Assembly (NCBI GenBank): GCA_963995505.1
Contig: OZ023190.1
Span: forward strand, 12,022,092 to 12,086,091
From: Hypericum androsaemum
Taxonomy: Eukaryota; Streptophyta; Magnoliopsida; Malpighiales; Hypericaceae
Reading direction: 5' to 3'
Length of the DNA stretch: 64,000 nt
Shown: in pieces, positions 11,532 through 26,222 of the stretch
Layout of the letters: each line of letters begins with the position of its first letter
How positions within the stretch are numbered: position 1 is the stretch's first letter
The notes under the pieces: model-generated
Told to the model about the DNA's origin: nothing
The model's input: the letters and a program-made list of their open reading frames with translations, nothing else
The model's database searches: none
Made by a program: the position numbers and the translations under genes

Positions 11532-12660
11532 CTTTTTTTTTTAACAAAAGCTAGAACTTTATATTAATCATTAGAATCATACAAAAGGAGTACTGGAGCT
11601 CATAAGGGGAGTTATGAACCACCTCCCGTAAGTTCGTCCCTAATCTAGACTCCTTAGCAAGCCAATCCGCTACACGATTAGCTAACCGAGAGACATAAGC
11701 AACATGCCAAAGGGGAAACTTCAAAAGATTGGTTTGGACTTCCAATGCAAGCAATTCGACATTTCACTCGATTGTAGAAGAGGAATTGTTGAGTAAGTCA
11801 ACCAATATCTTGCAATCAGACTCAATAACAGTCTTGGTGAAACGAAAGTGCTGCTGAAGTAAGGAAACAACTTCACCAATAGCTAAAGCCTCGGCCTCAA
11901 TGGCCGTACTAGCCTTATGTGTGGAAGTAGAAACGTCCACTAGGCTGCCCGTATGGTTTCTGCAGACCACCGCACAGCCAGCCAATTCAGATTCAGCTAT
12001 CCACGATGCATCTACATTGAGCTTGAATGTACCCACATCTGGGGGGTGCCAGCATTGTGAGACCTCAACTGGCAGAGGGGCTCGAGGTCCACGAAGTGAA
12101 GAAAACTCCATTATCTTGTAACTTGCACATCTCCAAGTTAAATCAGGAGCAGGGATTTTACCTTCAAACACACTTTTGTTCCTTGCTAACCAAATTTGCC
12201 AACAAAAGGAGGCAATATGCTGAATCAAGTAGGTTTGATTCTCAAATTTCAGGGTGGCAATTTGATTTTGGAATCAAGTTCTGAAGTCAGTGATGGGTTC
12301 TTCCGTCGTCCTGTAACCCATGGGAGATAACCACTAGGTCAGTTTGGCGTGATAGCACAACAGGAGCACATGAACGACATCCTCCTTTTCGGCACCACAT
12401 AGAGAACAGGTAGAGTGGTTCCGAATCGATCTTTTACAGAGGTTATCTGCTGTAGGCAACGCATTTCAGACAGTCTTCCAAATGAAGGTTTTGATTTTGG
12501 GAAAAGCGTCAAGCTCCACACCTTGTTCCAACACATAGAGATAGGAAAATCAGCAGTATTTAGTGGGAGATGGAGATTATGGTAACCAAGTTTTACAGAA
12601 TACTCCCCATTCTTGTCAGGAGACCAGATGATTTTATCATTTCAAACTCTACGCCTGGGG
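11532..12660 (-). pseudogene. 5'-truncated LINE: zf-RVT plus RNase H tail
   Basis: On the minus strand the upstream part (12536-12339) encodes a zf-RVT-like stretch (CWNKVWSL..FPKSKPSFGRL) as found after the RT of plant L1 LINEs. The next part (12228-11551) encodes an RNase H domain with GTFKLNVDAS, IEAEALAI, VIESDCKILVDLL and NRVADWLAKES, which place the usual D-E-D residues. The frame breaks once near 11760. The 3' end has TTAATATAAAGTTCTAGC followed by a short poly(A) (11532-11542). RT and endonuclease are missing, as in a typical 5'-truncated insertion. Confidence 0.88.
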
Positions 12661-13375
12661 TGAACTGCATCTATATGTATAATTATCACAGCTAAAATAT
12701 CTTTAAAAAATAGCTAGTTGAATGTTAAGATTTTCACATATGAGACGTGGAAGGTGTCTAGATATGGAAAGATAATCGACAAATTTGCTAGAGACTGACT
12801 TGGTGGAATATAATTAATTCCAAGTTCACAGTTAACTGAAAAGAGAAAAGTAAAAAAAAAATTAAATTTATGCTGACCCAGGAGGCGTTAACGAGTACGG
12901 GCTTAGATACGCACACGGCCAGGAAATTATATTTGCAGAGGCCTGTATTATGTTTTCTTTTGTCTTTTACCGACGGGGCTATTCCCAAAATTTTATAAAT
13001 ATCTATGTACAAATATAATTTCATATAATTGATGGAATCGACTTTTCTCTTTTACATTTTACCAAAAAATAATAGTCTAAATATTACTTTATAAAAATTA
13101 TCATAAAATTATTGGATCATCCTAATATGGATAATGGTTTTTAATAGGAAAAGAACATGGAAGAGGGGACCAAATTTGAGCTTGAATAAAAAATTAAGGA
13201 GCAATCTGATTTATAAAGAGACCATGGATAGTATTGTAAAATATTTGAAAAGCAGGGACAAATATGACTTTTAAACAAAAGGCGTTAAAATGCACGGAAT
13301 GGGGAAGGCTGACGCGCACATGGGAAAAGGGAAAAGCTGATGCATTTGTTTTGTTTTTTAAACCCCTAATAGTGA
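12661..13375. other. Intergenic DNA, nothing recognised
   Basis: No supported gene or element ends. A 78-codon minus frame at 12788-13024 has no family signature. Confidence 0.5.
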
Positions 13376-13830
13376 ATTTAACCGATGAATTTAAACGACA
13401 TATGTTTAAATAGTTTACCCAGTTATATCAAATGATTTATCCGGTTATGTTAAATGGTATTCGTGTTAAATAACTAATTTGATAATATTAATTATAATTT
13501 TTTTGATAAATTTAATCGAACATATGTTCAAATAGTATATCCGATTATATCAAATAGTTTACCCGGTTATATCAAATAGTTTCATCAGTGCAAATCATTT
13601 GATCCTAATAGAACACATCTTTTTATCGTGATATAACAAACCATTTTATTGTAACAGTGTAAACCATTCGAACATAACATAACAAACTATTTTATCATAC
13701 TAGTACAAATTATTTTATCATAATAGAACAAAAAATTGTATCATGACATAACAAACCATGTTAAAAATTATTTGAACATAATAGAACAAGCTATTTTATC
13801 ATATTAGGATATCGACATATGCAAACACAA
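13376..13830. repeat. Diverged array of GGTTATATCAAATAGTTTA units
   Basis: Units such as GTTTACCCGGTTATATCAAAT recur in the first 200 bp and grade into ATAACAAACCATTTTATCAT-type units. They are the reverse complement of the units in 14690-15435. Confidence 0.75.
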
Positions 13831-14540
13831 GTTTAGATTCTAATAACCTGAATGATCGATGTTGAGATCGTAATTTTATGTTTTATCCCTGTTTCTCTAT
13901 CGTCAACATATTCCAAAATCATCAACACAATGTCGTTTAAACTCCCAAACCCTCCCGTTTCAAATTTCCCCGATAAATCCTAACCTAAAAATGGCAAACC
14001 ATAACCAAAACTAAAAAGAGAAATTGAAACCCCTCCGCCCCGCGATCTGATCAGTCTTCTCCATGATCTGCTCTTGTAATCGGACACCTCTCATCCGCAG
14101 CTGCGCCGTTTCGTTCCTCTTTTGGTTTGGATTTTCATTTTCAATGTTCTCTTTATGAAGGATGTCCTCTCCCGGTACTTCCCCTCCGACGGCGAACTCT
14201 CGCAAATCCGTATCTTGTCCCATTCCAGGAACGCCGGTGCCTGGCAATCCCGACGCCTGGTAGTCCCGATCTTCAATAGAGGTGAGAGGAAAGAAGAGAG
14301 AGGGCGGCAGTCTGGTAGGGTTCTTTTTAGGGGAGGAAGAGAGAGAGAGAGAGAGGGACGTTGAGAAGTGAGAGATAGATAATAGACAATAATACCCCGC
14401 TTGAATTTTAGCTGTCAGATCTTGAACATGATTTAATAAACCAATCTAACAACTCTCCTTTCATCAAGATGGGACTCGATTTGGTACTGGAACAAGAATC
14501 CAGGACCAAGAATCCAGGACCAATCTGGATAGGGGCACAA
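13376..14540. mobile_element. Tandem-array element (family B, copy 1)
   Basis: The left part is an array of CCGGTTATATCAAAT-type units (13376-13830). The middle (13940-14340) is GC-richer and gene-like but unrecognised, with open frames on both strands. The right part has (GA)n, a GTCAGATCTTGAACATGATT box and repeats of AATCCAGGACC. The same order is found in 14600-16370, so the two are probably copies of one transposon family. I could not define terminal repeats or a target duplication, so the outer limits are approximate. Confidence 0.5.
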
Positions 14541-14599
14541 TGAGAAAATCAAAATAAGGACACGCGTGCTCCACGAAGAGTTGGTGGTTTTCTCTTTCC

Positions 14600-16370
14600 A
14601 ATATATATATATATATATAATGACGTGTACTTCTATTTAATATATATTCTTAATTTTAGTGTAATAAATTTTTGTGTCTCATTATTTGACATACCATTGG
14701 ATATAATTGGACATAGCATTTGATATAATCGGATATACCATTCGATATATAATTTAATTAATTATTTAACTTTCTTATTATAGTATTTAAAATAATCGGA
14801 TATACCATTCGATATAATTGAGCATACCATTTGATATAACCGGACATACCATTCGATATCATTGGGCATACCATTCGACCTATAATTTAATTAATTATTT
14901 AATAACTGGACATACCATTCGATATAATTGAGCATACCATTTGATATAACCGGGTATACCATTTAATATAAACGGGCGTACCATTTAAAATAATAGGATA
15001 TACCATTCGATATAATTGACCATAATATTTTATATAACCGGACATATCATTCGATATAATTAGGCATACCATTTTATATAACCGTGCAAACCATTTAATA
15101 TAATATACATGCCAGTCGATATAACCGGGTATACCATTTAATAAAATCTCGTATACCATTTGATATAAACAAACATACCATTTAATATGACCTCGTAGAC
15201 CATTTGATATGACCGAACATATCATTTAATATAATCGGGCATACCATTTAATATAATTTCGTAGACTACTTAATATAACCAAACATACCATTTAATATAA
15301 CCTCGTAGACCATTTGATATAACCGGGCATACTATTTAATGTAACTTCGTAGACTATTTGCTATAACTGGGCATACAATTTAATATAACCAGACATACCA
15401 ATTAATATAACCGGGTGTACCATTTAATATTAAAAAAACTCTAAAACAATTTCACAAAACCAATTTCTCAATCAAATCGAAAATAAAAAATACCATAATT
15501 AAATACATTTAATTATTTGGGCTTCATCTTCACCGAATGCATCGACCACAAGAAATAATTATTTGGGCTTATCTTCACCGAAGTTCATCTTCAACAAAGT
15601 GTATCGGCCACGGTGAGACCGGGCAGAATAATGAGACGACGCCGGCGGCAAGCTTCGATGTCGAGGTCAGACGGCGCAAGGGGTTCAAGCTTCGAACCCA
15701 AGTCACAGACCACCACCTACACTCACAGAACTCCAAAAACTCTCCCACGGAACACGACCCCTCCCACGACCTCCAAAACCCCTAAGAACGACAATGAGAT
15801 GTTCGCCATCAGCTGGGGTGACCCAGACGATCCTTCTCGACGAACATCGCCTCGCCTCTAAGAACAGCCAGATCCCGAGGAGCCTCGCTTCGAGGTCTTC
15901 ATCCGTAGAAGCCTCCCTTCTACTTCATGAACCTTTCGCGTCTTCCTCGAGTTGGGATCCACATCGGAGGGGTAGCTGAAAGCGACGAGGTCGAGGTCCA
16001 CCAGCGTCGCAAGTTGCCGTCGTCGAGGTGCACCAGCGTAAGTCCATCATAAGGGGAGACAGGGAAGGAGGAGCAGGTTCTGGTGAACAAACAATAGAGA
16101 GAGAGATGGAGAGGGTGGAGCGTTTGGTGTGGGAAGAGAGATTGAGAGAGTGATGGAGGAGAGAAAAAGGGAAAGAATCGAGGTAAAAATACCAAATTAC
16201 CTTATTCTAATATTGGCCATCAGATCTTGTACGTGATTAAAAAAAACCAATCTAATGGATGTTCTCTTATCTAGGTTAGTCCTGGCTCACTTTACACTTC
16301 CAAGACCGAATCTATTCCCCATCCGGATTGATCCTGACTCATTTTCAAAACTAGGACAAAATCCATTACC
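14600..16370. mobile_element. Tandem-array element (family B, copy 2)
   Basis: It has the same layout as the preceding copy: a long array (14690-15435), a GC-richer gene-like segment (15535-16060) with unrecognised frames, a (GA)n-rich stretch, then a GTCAGATC-like box (CATCAGATCTTGTACGTGATT) and a TCCGGATTGATCCTGACTC end. Similar octamers CGAAGAGT near 14577 and 16373 could be remains of a target duplication, but this is weak. No transposase was seen. Confidence 0.5.
14690..15435. repeat. Array of ACCATTTGATATAACCGGGC units
   Basis: More than twenty diverged copies of a unit of about 20-22 bp of the type ATACCATTTGATATAACCGG. Variation is mostly in ACC/GGC positions and in TTTGAT versus TTTAAT. 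The minus-strand frame of 108 codons (14899-15225) is simply this repeat translated. Confidence 0.88.
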
Positions 16371-16437
16371 TCGAAGAGTAAGTTAGGTGCCATCTTCTTT
16401 TTTACATAAATAGCAAATACTGATAATGTAATTAGAA

Positions 16438-17216
16438 GGGTAAATTATTGTGGTGTCCCTCGTGTTCGACTAAATCGACAATTTTGTCCTGCGTATTTCA
16501 AAAATTATTCTCTCGTCTCCCGTATTTTATTTTATTATATTCTCGAGTCCCTGATTGACGTTAGGGGTCAAATTTTTTTTGTTTTTGTCATTGAAATGAC
16601 AAAAATACTCTTTAAAAAAATCATCCCTCAATCCTTCCGACAACGACCAAGCTTCCGGCCAGATTTCAATTCCACCGGAGAAATCATCGAGTCTATAACA
16701 TGGTATAAAATCACAACTAAAATCATCCAGATCGCTAGGAGCTACAAAGAGCTAGCTTCCTTCAATTAGCGGTTCAAAAAAAAAAACTCAATGAAATCCA
16801 TGGCGACCAAGTAAATAGCTACAGCAACCGAAGGGTTGGGGGGAAGAAGGAGAAAGGACGCAACTAAATGTTGGTGAGGGTCTCCATTTCAATAGCCAGA
16901 GGGTTTATAACCAACTGCAACCCCATCTTCAACTCCTCATTGAACCTCCCTAAAACCTTAAACCTCCTTCTCCTCGCTACCCGTCCCATGGCTTCCTTTC
17001 CTGCCCACTACTCCTTCGTCCCCGGCTCAACTGCCCCCCTTAAGCGCGTCGGCACCCACAACGGCAGCTTCCACTGCGACGAGGCCCTCGCCTGCTTCAT
17101 GATCCGCCTAACCGACAAGTTCTCCGGTCCCGTGACCCCAGAAGAATAATTTTTAAAATACGGAAGAAAAAATTGTCGATTTAGTAAAAAACAAAAAAAA
17201 TTACACTAATTTGCCC
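16438..17216 (+). mobile_element. Pack-MULE carrying a MYG1 first exon
   Basis: A 779-bp element with a perfect 9-bp target duplication TAATTAGAA (16429-16437 and 17217-17225). The ends begin GGGTAAATTA and GGGCAAATTA, and the inverted repeats share ACTAAATCGACAATTTT and a GTATTT..AAAAATTATTCT stretch. Between them lies host coding sequence (16868-17149). It ends 172 bp before the RECQL1 start codon. Confidence 0.93.
16868..17149 (+). pseudogene. MYG1-like hydrolase, captured 5' exon
   Basis: The frame encodes an organelle-type leader of about 40 residues, then text containing LKRVGTHNGSFHCDEALACF. This is the conserved N-terminal metal-binding motif of the MYG1/UPF0160 family of DHH-like exonucleases or hydrolases. 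The frame stops in the MULE terminal repeat after 93 codons, where a full MYG1 would continue for about 300 more. All later motifs are missing, so it is a captured exon and not a working gene. It has an ATG and could still be transcribed or translated as a short peptide. Confidence 0.88.
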
Positions 17217-17335
17217 TAATTAGAATCTTTAACCTCTCTATTTAAATAGAAAAGAGGGAAATGAAACAACAAAATAAACGAAACGCATCGTTTCGGTGTT
17301 GGAGCGCGGGCGGTTTCTCTCCCATGATATTTAGC

Positions 17336-17343
17336 GCGGGAAA
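17336..17343 (+). promoter_or_regulatory. E2F consensus site upstream of RECQL1
   Basis: GCGGGAAA, the reverse complement of the E2F/DP consensus TTTCCCGC, lies 54 bp before the RECQL1 ATG. E2F sites are common in plant S-phase and DNA-repair promoters. Whether this one is used is inference. The 5' leader next to it is (GA)n. Confidence 0.5.
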
Positions 17344-17396
17344 ATTACGTCTGCCTCCGTTTTGACTTTGTGAGAGAGAGAGAGAGAGCGAGAGAG

Positions 17397-20765
<3,369 letters not shown>

Positions 20766-21398
20766 GTAGCGTATCTATACGAGGAAGTCGGAATGCTCTT
20801 GAATAGCCGTGGCTATCGCAAGGTAGACAATGTGGTATTAACTATTAACCTTCCATCCGAACTTCTGGAAGCTACTGTCTGGAAGCTAGGAGAAACCTGT
20901 TTCAGTCTTCAGGTTCTGTACCATCCTCTTCGTTGGTGGCTTTGTTCGTTCGGCATTACATGCGAAGAACATACTGCTTAGATCGTTGCTGCTGCCTGTG
21001 CCTTTGTAGTCCCTGGACGACAGATCTAACAAGATGGAGAGAGAGGATGCGTCTCTTATTCTTTGTTATTTTATAAGGATGGAGCTTTTCGACTGAATTG
21101 GATGATTTCTGCGGATGATTGTTTTGATCGCCCATTATCTGAGCACGTGAAGACAGTTTCTTGTAGAGTTTTTTAACCGAAGAAGAAACGTCAAGAAAGC
21201 AGACTAAGATTTGACTGGAAAAGAATTTCCAGGAAAGCCATTTGACAAGTAAACATATTTCCTGCTTTTATTTTCTTTTGCCGTGACCCCAATTACAAGT
21301 ACACTGGCTTTCACGAAGCTGCTTTTGTGCTTGGACCTGCATTTCCAGATTGCAAGTTGTAAATTTGCAATGATGTTGACCCACTCTGCCAAAACAGG
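20766..21398 (+). other. RECQL1 3' flank, probably 3' UTR
   Basis: Sequence after the TGA stop without another supported gene. Part is probably 3' UTR, but I cannot place the poly(A) site. It runs into the target site of a hAT element. Confidence 0.5.
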
Positions 21399-21406
21399 TG
21401 AAAATT

Positions 21407-22269
21407 TAGGGATGGCAAAAAGATCCAGACCCAGTGGATTAGACCATTACCCTACCCCGTGGATCTTAGGGTCTATGGGTCTTGGTTTGAGTTTGGGTTT
21501 GGGTCTATAGGTTTAGATAGGGTCCGGGTCTGGATAGGGTCTATATAAACCCAGACCCAGACCCTACCCATAGACTCACTAATTAGACCCTACCCTAGTT
21601 AGACCCTAATTAGATCCTACTTAGATCCATATTTATTATATTGCTAAGATAATTATAATACAGCCGCAAAAAGAATAAGCGCACACAAAAAAAACCCTAA
21701 TATAATACTATTTTTTAATTTAAAATTTCAAATATTATATGACTAATTAAGTAATTAAATTTTTTGGTTAGACATAGAAGCTACCGAGAAGAGTTAGATT
21801 ACAAGAGCAAGAAGATGATCAAGAAAACGTGTTCAAAAGTCACTTGAAAATTTAGAAAGAAATTATTTTGAAGTTGAAACTTTATATTATACAAGAACAC
21901 TTATAAGTTTTAGTTTCTTACTGACGAGGTAGTCGTATGTGTTTCATTTTATGTTGAACCAGTTAGTTTATAGTTTACTCTCAACTTTATTTGAGATTAT
22001 TATTTTATTACATAGACTTTGATTTTTTCTTTATTTGGATTATATTGAAATAATAAAAGTATCTTGTAAAGTAATTATAAAAAAGATAGAATGTTAAAGC
22101 GTCGGACCCTGCAGACCCTATAAACCCTGGGTTTCCTGGAGGGTAGGGTATGGGTCTAACAATAAAAAATTTGTAGGGTCGAGGGTAGGGTATGGGTCTA
22201 ACTCCAAAAACTAGGGTATGGATTGAGTCCTACCAATACCTTACCCGACCCTACCCATTGCCATCCCTA
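21407..22269. mobile_element. hAT-like element with TAGGGATGGC ends
   Basis: An 863-bp element whose ends read TAGGGATGGCAA in inverted orientation, flanked by an 8-bp duplication with one mismatch (TGAAAATT 21399-21406, GGAAAATT 22270-22277). Subterminal regions are full of GGGTCTGGGT-like and GGGTAGGGTA-like repeats on opposite strands. The core is AT-rich with no transposase. The element at 40644-41192 has the same ends. Confidence 0.85.
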
Positions 22270-23171
22270 GGAAAATTTATGGAAGATCATAAATATTAAG
22301 CAAAAACGTCACTTAGATGCCCTGTGGTATCTGTTGAGGTATAAAAATAATCTCGACATTGTTAATATATTTTGAGGTACCCGGTGTGATCGTAAGGTGA
22401 TCGGGTGACCGGTTGACCGGTGACCGATGTGGTCTGAAAGTGATCGGTGGGTGGTGTTGTCTCAAAGCAATCACTTCCGATTTTGAGTTGAAAAGAGGTT
22501 GTAGATGGTATTCCCTCCATTGAGTCCAAAGATGGTCTTACTTGGTCGAAACCGGTGATGATAGATGGCTTCCAAGACCAAAGCTCCCGGTTTGGTCAGC
22601 TTCTCGCCTGCCTGGGTAACGCTCCTCCGTAAAATACTCATAACTTTCTATCTGGAGATCGAAATGAGACGATTCAAGTTTCTATGGAAAGCTAAGACGT
22701 GGATCTACAACTCTTTTGTTTACAACATTTTCTGATTCGGAGCAGAAGGAGGTCAAAAATGTAGTTTAACGCGGATATTTGCTTTGAGTTCGAAAGTGGA
22801 CACCCCATCCGTGAAGTCCGAGTGGGCGTCCCATCCTTGAAGTCCGAGTGGATGTCCTATCTCCCAAGTCATCCCGGATGTCCGGGTTGTGCCCTCGAAG
22901 TTGGATGTCCGGGTGAACGCCGAGCTCTTCGGCTCGTGAGGTCGATATGTCCGGGTTGGACACTTCAGTCCGTGCAGTCGATATGTCCGGGTTGGACACT
23001 TCAGTCCGTGAAGTCGATATGTCCGAGTTGGGCACCTCGGTCCGCTAAGTAGGATGTCCGAGTTGGACCACTCGGCCCACTTGAAGTGGTCGTTTAAGTC
23101 CGCGTTGGACTTTAAGGCGGTGTTGGAGCATGAAATTATTGTCTCGGAGTGATGGCGGTCTCTCTCCGGAT

Positions 23172-23716
23172 GTGCGGGAATCGGCTCGGGCTCGTCGGAA
23201 CAAGGAGCCCGGGCTAGAGGCCCCTCTCGCCCACATAGGCGAGACCGAGCGAGGGCTCTTCTCGCTCACGAGGAGCCCGGGCGAGAGGCCCCTCTCGCCC
23301 GCATAGGCGAGACCGAGCGAGGGCTCTTCTAGCTCACGAGGAGCCCGAGCGAGAGGCCCCTCTCGCCCGCATAGGCGAGACCGAGCGAGGGCTCTTCTCG
23401 CTCACGAGGAGCCTGGGCGAGAGGCCCCTCTCGCCCGCATAGGCGAGACCGAGCGAGGGCTCTTCTCGCTCACGAGGAGCCCGGGCGAGAGGCCCCTCTC
23501 GCCCGCATAGGCGAGACCAAGGGAGGGCTCTTCTCGCTCACGAGGAGCCCGGGCGAGAGGCCCCTCTCGCCCACATAGGCGAGACCGAGCGAGGGCTCTT
23601 CTCGCTCACGTTGGTGATCCGGGGGAGAGGCTCCTCTCGCCCACGAAGGCGAGACCGAGCGAGGGCTCTTCTCGTCCACATGGCCGAGTCCTATCGGGAA
23701 ACTCATCCGATTCAAA
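23172..23716. repeat. 68-bp tandem repeat inside the solo LTR
   Basis: The landmark GCGAGACCGAGCGAGGG recurs at 23239, 23307, 23375, 23443, 23511, 23579 and 23649. That is a strict 68-bp period except for a last step of 70. Units are very similar and CpG-rich. A shorter, looser GGCCGAG/GCGAGAGG repeat continues to about 24000, and a 36-bp GATATGTCCGGGTTGGACAC repeat lies at 22850-23070. Confidence 0.92.
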
Positions 23717-24460
23717 TAGGCGAGAGGCCGATATGAGGCACGAGCAAGGAGCCGAGTGAGAGGCTTACGGCAAGAGGTCGAGTGGCGAAAGGCCAAGCGA
23801 GAGGCCGAGTGGCGAGAGGCCGAGTGAGAGGCCTACGGCGAGAGGACCGAGCGAGAGGCCGAGTGGCAAAAGGCCGAGCGAGAGGCCTACGGCGAGAGGC
23901 CGAGCGAGAAGCCTACAGTGGGAAGTTGGGCGAGAAACTTAAGGCCGGAAGCCTAAGGCGAGAAGACGAGCAAGGAGCCTAAGGCGAGAAGCCGAAGGTG
24001 AGAAGCCAACTTGGACCCGAGCGGGAAGGTAATTCCGGGAATAGGTCCACTTTGGTTGAGGAGGCCGTTAGCTTGAGCTCATTTTGAGATTCACTTTGGG
24101 CCTGACGAGATGTCCGTCTTGGGCGATGACGGACTTGAGTCAAGATTTTGCGTGGGAGATTCGAGAAGGTCAAAACGATCTATAGTTTCCTAACTTGAGC
24201 CGAGATTCTCAATATTTTGCAAGACTTGGTAAGTTCCTCTTTAGGCCGCGATCGCTTGGTCGTCACGTTTTGAAAGCTTCCTATCCGAGGATGGGATTTG
24301 TTCATTTAAGGAAGACGGCTTGTATTGAGCCGAGAGGATCCCGTCATGTTAGGAACAAATAATTTGAAGCGGATCTCTCGGGATTGAGACTTGGAGCCGA
24401 AGGTCTTGGAGGCAGTTTAGGATTTCCTATTATGAAGGCGCGGAGGTTAGGTTAAGGCAC

Positions 24461-24470
24461 TTTATATAAG
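24461..24470 (+). promoter_or_regulatory. TATA box of the solo LTR
   Basis: TTTATATAAG in an otherwise GC-rich LTR, placed about 230 bp before the CA end. The position suits an LTR promoter reading rightwards towards the LRR fragment. Confidence 0.55.
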
Positions 24471-25086
24471 GAGGGCTCGGGCGAGAGAACGGACATCACC
24501 AACACATCAAACAACAACTATCTTTACTGTTTATCTTAGCTTAGCTCATAGCCCGTAGTTCTTTTTTCTCCCTCTCCCTTAGATTGAACGTCTAAGGTTC
24601 ACTCTTTTTTCACCCTCTTCGTTAGGCCGACCTTGGGACGACCACTCCGGATCCGTCTCGGGTAGTCTTGACGTTCTTGTACCCACTTTCTCCGCAACAG
24701 TATCACAGATTTTTACTTAGGTACCCTGTGGTTTAAAACACATAAAACAGGTCCAACTTATTTGAACTTTTATCAAAAACAGGTCCCGGTCAATTCGGGT
24801 AGCTGCCCGCGATTTTTTTTCAAAACGATGCAGTTCCTTGTCCTACGTGGATCGGCATGTTATCAGTCCATGGAATGAGTTTTTATTGACATGGCTACTG
24901 TTAAATTATCATTATAGTACGACATAGTTTATAACTTTTCAAAAAATTCACTCTCTCTCATCTCCCTTAAAAATTCACTATCGATTAACACCACCACCAA
25001 ACCCAGAACCAAAACCAAAGCCAAACAAAGAAAACCCAAAACCTAAGAATGGTACCTGTGTCAATTTCGACAATACCGTCTCGTAC

Positions 25087-25511
25087 ATATGATGGCGAAG
25101 CTGGACGTGGACCGCTTGCACCACCCTCAATTCCTGCGGTTCTCAAGCCCTCACTTTCCTCCCCCAATTCCACCTCATCGTAATGTTTATGTTTCCGCCC
25201 AATTTGGATTAGGTTATGTATTTTGGTTTAATTGCGAACGAGTGCTACAAAAAAACTTTTTTTTCTTTTGAGTTGATTGGTGTTTCTCTGTCCTGTAGGA
25301 AATCTCGCTGTCGATTGATGTGCTGAGACCTCTACTGCCAGGGAACCCGCACCTTATGAGCTTGAAGGTCGACTGTGGTCGGCTTGATGATTCATCAATA
25401 GATGTTCTGGTCCGGTCGTCATTGTACGAGCTTTGCCTGTACAACTGCAAGGATTTCAACGGGAAGCTCTTGTCTGCCATTGGAGGGAAATGCTCCCACC
25501 TACGGTACTAA
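25087..25511 (+). pseudogene. Leucine-rich-repeat gene fragment in Pack-MULE
   Basis: Two pieces that look like exons. The first starts at an ATG in 25089. The second, after a probable intron acceptor near 25298, includes LKVDCGRLDDSSIDVLV and LYELCLYNCKDFNGKLLSAI, which fit the repeats of plant RNI-type LRR proteins. The frame stops at 25511 soon after. The parent gene cannot be named. It is a captured fragment enclosed by MULE arms. Confidence 0.7.
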
Positions 25512-26222
25512 AATCCCTATAGAATTGCTATGCAGTGGAAGCTCTGAAGTTGGATCATGTGTGGTTTTGGGTTTTAGTACCATTATTAGGTTTTGGGTGT
25601 TTTTTTTTTTTGTCGAAATTGACATAGGTACCATTATTAGGTTTTGGGTTTTCTTTGTTTGGCTTTAGTGGTGGTGTTAATCGATTTTTTTTTATGGTGA
25701 TGTTGGCTCTGTTGGAGGTTGAAGAAGATGAAGTGGATGGAGGAGGGATGGAAGAAGAGATTGGCGTGAGGGGAGGAGATGAGAGAGAGTGAATTTTTTG
25801 AAAAGTTATAAACTATGTGCTACTATAATGATAATTTAACAGTAGCCATGTCAATAAAAACTCATTCCATGGATTGATGATGTGGCGATCCACGTAGGAC
25901 AAGGAACTACGTCGTTTTGAAAAAAAATCGCGGCAACTACCCAGGCTGACTGGGACCGGTTTTTGATAAAAGTTCAAATAAATTGAACATGTTCTATGCG
26001 TTTTAAACTATAAGGTATCTAAGTGAAAATCTATCCCAAATGGTACCTAAATGAAGTTTTCCCAAATATTAAAGGAGGCTGTGGGCAGTGGGCATCGTCA
26101 TGTGACCTCGAGGTACAATAACTGGTGGAACAGTGGCTAGGAAAAAGAAGAAAAAAAACGAGGGCGAATTAAATGGTTTGGTTGAAAAGGTTCTGGCTGT
26201 GAAATGCCAGTATTATTTTTTT

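Larger units (their letters stand above)
22332..24699 (+). mobile_element. Large GC-rich solo LTR (2.37 kb)
   Basis: Begins TGTTGAGG, ends CGCAACA, and is flanked by a perfect 5-bp duplication GTATC (22327-22331 and 24700-24704) inside a MULE arm. There is no internal coding region, primer site or second LTR. A TATA box (tttatataag) lies about 230 bp before the right end, as expected for U3-R-U5 on the plus strand. Most of the left two thirds is tandem repeats. It is best read as a solo LTR left by recombination of a Gypsy-type element, though a non-coding unit without LTRs cannot be fully excluded. Confidence 0.85.
22300..26063. mobile_element. Pack-MULE with LRR fragment, split by a solo LTR
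   Basis: The outer ends are flanked by a perfect 9-bp duplication AAATATTAA (22291-22299 and 26064-26072). Terminal inverted repeats include the GGTACCCTGTGGTTTAAAAC box and long arms of about 390 bp (24705-25090 against 25594-26060). The left arm is interrupted after 31 bp by the LTR at 22332-24699, and removing that insert makes the two arms co-linear. The core holds exons of an LRR gene. Without the insert the element is about 1.4 kb. Confidence 0.92.

Noticed and set aside
14899..15225. 108-codon minus frame rich in Tyr, Trp and Met
   Set aside because: It is the translation of the ATACCATTTGATATAACC tandem repeat.
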